DNA of 64,000 nt from assembly GCA_026315105.1 (NCBI GenBank), contig CM048745.1, positions 279,821,247 through 279,885,246 of the forward strand. The letters are read 5' to 3'. Position 1 is the stretch's first letter, and each line of letters opens with the position of its first letter. Source of the stretch: Locusta migratoria (Eukaryota > Arthropoda > Insecta > Orthoptera > Acrididae). The translations under genes were made by a program, and so were the position numbers. This document shows, piece by piece, positions 62,250 to 64,000 of the stretch. The notes below the pieces were generated by a model, which saw only the letters and a program-made list of their open reading frames with translations, was not told the origin of the DNA and made no database searches.

Positions 62250-63400
62250 CAGCATAATTTTAGAAATTGCGGGATCCCACTAGATTTCTATATGACTATG
62301 CTGAAGCGATAGCTCCTTACTTAACAGCTATATACAACCGCTCGCTCAAAGAAGGATCTGTACCAAAAGACTGGAAAGTTGCACAGGTCACACCTATATT
62401 CAAGAAAGGCAGTAGGAATTACCCACTAAACCACAGGCCTATTTCATTGACGTCAATTTGCAGCAGGGTTTTGGAACATATCCTGTATTTAAATATTATG
62501 AATTATCTCGAACAGAACGATCTATTGACCCAAGGTCAACACGGATTTAGAAAATATCATCCATGCGAAACACAACTAACTCTTTACTCACACAAAGTGA
62601 TGGGTGGTATGGACTAGGGTTCTCAAATTGATTCCGTATTTCTTGATTTCCACAAGGCTTTGGCACCATACCGCACAAACGGCTTTTAATCAAATTGCGT
62701 GGTTATGGTATATCGCGCCATATTTGCGACTGGATAGGGGATTTCCTGTCAGAGAGAAATCGATGGTAAGGCATCGACTAAACAGAGGTGATATTGGGCG
62801 TTCCATAGGGTAGTGTTATTTGTCCTCTGCTGTTACTTAATTACATGAACGATTTGGGAGAAAATCTAAGCAGCTCCCTTAGGTTATTTCCAGGCAACGC
62901 CGTCATTTACAGCCTAGAAAAATCATCTGAAGATCAAAACCAACTGCAGAATGATCTAAATAAGGTATCACTATGGTGTAAAAATTGGCTTGGCAATTGA
63001 CTCTAAATAATGAGAAGTGCGAAGTCGTCCACATGAATACGAAAATAAATCCGTTAAAATTTGTTTACAAGATAAATTAATCAAAAGTGAAGGCCGTAAC
63101 TCCACAAAATACCTAGGAAATACTATTACTTCAGACTTAAACTGGAGACAACACGTAAATAATGTCGTAAGAAAGGCGAACTAGAGACTGCATTTTATTG
63201 GCAGAATAGATGCAACAGAACTACTAAAGAAACTGCATACACTACGCTTGTCCGTCCTTTTTTGGAGTATTGCTGCTCAGTGTGGGATCTTTATCAGGTG
63301 GGTTTGACGGAACACATCGAAAAAGTCCAAAGAAGTGCATTTGTCACGATAGAGGGGAGACAGTGTCACGGAAATGATACAGGATCTTAGCCCCTCGGCC
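62250..63400 (+). mobile_element. Jockey/CR1-like LINE RT, decayed, 3' truncated
   Basis: ORF 62267-62617 reads PYLTAIYNRSLKEGSVPKDWKVAQVTPIFKKGS ... NHRPISLTSICSRVLEHIL...HGFRKYHPCETQL, the fingers and palm-start motifs of non-LTR RTs. Later frames show SVFLDFHKAL, LGDFLSERN-type, FAGNAVIY (FADD damaged to PGNAV), and NTKINPLKF ... YLGNTITSDLNWRQHVNNVVRKA of the thumb. Multiple frameshifts. No poly(A) tail seen. Confidence 0.82.
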
Positions 63401-63610
63401 TCTATGTTGTCCGTTGTGACAGATAGTACCTGAAATTTGCTGTCGTCAGCGCCCTCTTGACACAGTAGATTTCTTAGTGTGTCGTATCTTTTGCTTCAAC
63501 AGCCATTTTGAGTTGAAAGTCTTAATTGTCATTTTGCGAACATAATCACTTCAACATTTTGAATTGAATTACCGGAATACATACGAAAGCTCTGCCGATG
63601 AACCTAGGTT

Positions 63611-64000
63611 TTAGTCCACTTTAGGTTTCGGTAGTAACGCTATATGTGGGACCTTGCGATCGCCAGATCGAAATTTAAATGGAAATAACGGATTAACTGG
63701 CCATCTGACACGAAAACTGAATATACAAATTTACAGAGGAGAAAATTCTCTGCAACTTCCCCCTATTATGTCTTTTTCATAGTTTCTTTCTCGCATAGCT
63801 TCAGAGATATTTGCGAAAATCACAAAGTTTTGCGAGTGTGTCTGTAACGTGTTCTCACTTTTCAGGTCGTGCCTATCAACCGATGGGCACCAAATTTTAC
63901 AGACGTAATTGCTGACTGCCAGTTACCAAAAACCTCCCTTTTTCAAATATTTCGGGCAAAAAATAGGTTAGTAACACTAAAATTGACCGTTTGTGATGGT
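63611..64000 (+). repeat. Repeat R2, start of a fourth copy
   Basis: TTAGTCCACTTTAGGTTTCGG, then ACCTTGCGATCGCC and the blocks ACACGAAAACTGAATA and CACCAAATTTTACAGACGTAA follow the order of copy 1 (21171 onward). It runs off the window end. Confidence 0.65.

Overview
This window looks like gene-poor nuclear DNA from a large, repeat-rich insect genome. The dominant repeats (several tRNA-derived SINE families, a LINE whose 3' end carries TGGTTTGATGCAG, Penelope-like elements, hAT and Tc1/mariner elements) fit an orthopteran, probably a locust/grasshopper such as Schistocerca. That species assignment is inference from remembered repeat families, not a database match. There is no bacterial-style operon, no CRISPR array and no convincing intact host gene. 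The only coding exon with a proper start, a domain and a canonical splice donor is a MADF-domain first exon at 54708-54882, and it may itself belong to a PIF/Harbinger transposon.

Layout. 1-4.7 kb: frameshifted BEL/Pao gag, SINE fragments, a palindromic mariner with three nested SINE insertions, a hAT end, and a Penelope-like element (PLE) tail with an intact hammerhead-ribozyme core. 5.7-9.7 kb: repeat R1, a GC-rich patch, an antisense LINE with two SINEs. 9.7-15.6 kb: an AT microsatellite inside a palindrome, then mostly unrecognised DNA with tRNA-like repeats. 15.6-24.9 kb: SINE with nested LINE, another hammerhead core, palindromic tRNA-type repeats, PLE endonuclease, repeat R2, LINE, two foldback elements and a hAT. 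25-35.6 kb: repeat E with nested LINE and SINEs, a CpG-rich block, an R1/TRAS-like LINE, R2 inverted, another LINE. 37-46 kb: mariner remnant, RTE-like LINE, GC-rich blocks, an LTR-like unit, two IS630/Tc1-mariner elements, one of which holds a SINE and has a hAT element inserted in its terminus. 46.6-51.6 kb: dimeric tRNA-type SINE, a piggyBac-like end, a PLE copy with inverted arms and a target duplication, a 26-bp minisatellite. 51.7-64 kb: GC-rich block, SINE-D, repeat E, MADF exon, PLE endonuclease, nested SINEs, a hAT with a BED finger, a jockey-like LINE, and the start of another R2.

How it works together: this is a stratigraphy of transposition. Many boundaries are fixed by target-site duplications (TSDs) readable by eye, so relative insertion order can be deduced. 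For example, SINE-A sits in SINE-X inside a mariner, and SINE-B sits in a hAT inside SINE-A. SINEs carry pol III A/B boxes and presumably depend on LINE machinery. PLE-like repeats carry hammerhead cores at all stages of decay, from four intact cores to several with single core substitutions. I use SINE-A, -B, -C, -D, -F, -G, -H, -X, LINE-A, R1, R2 and E as local names only.
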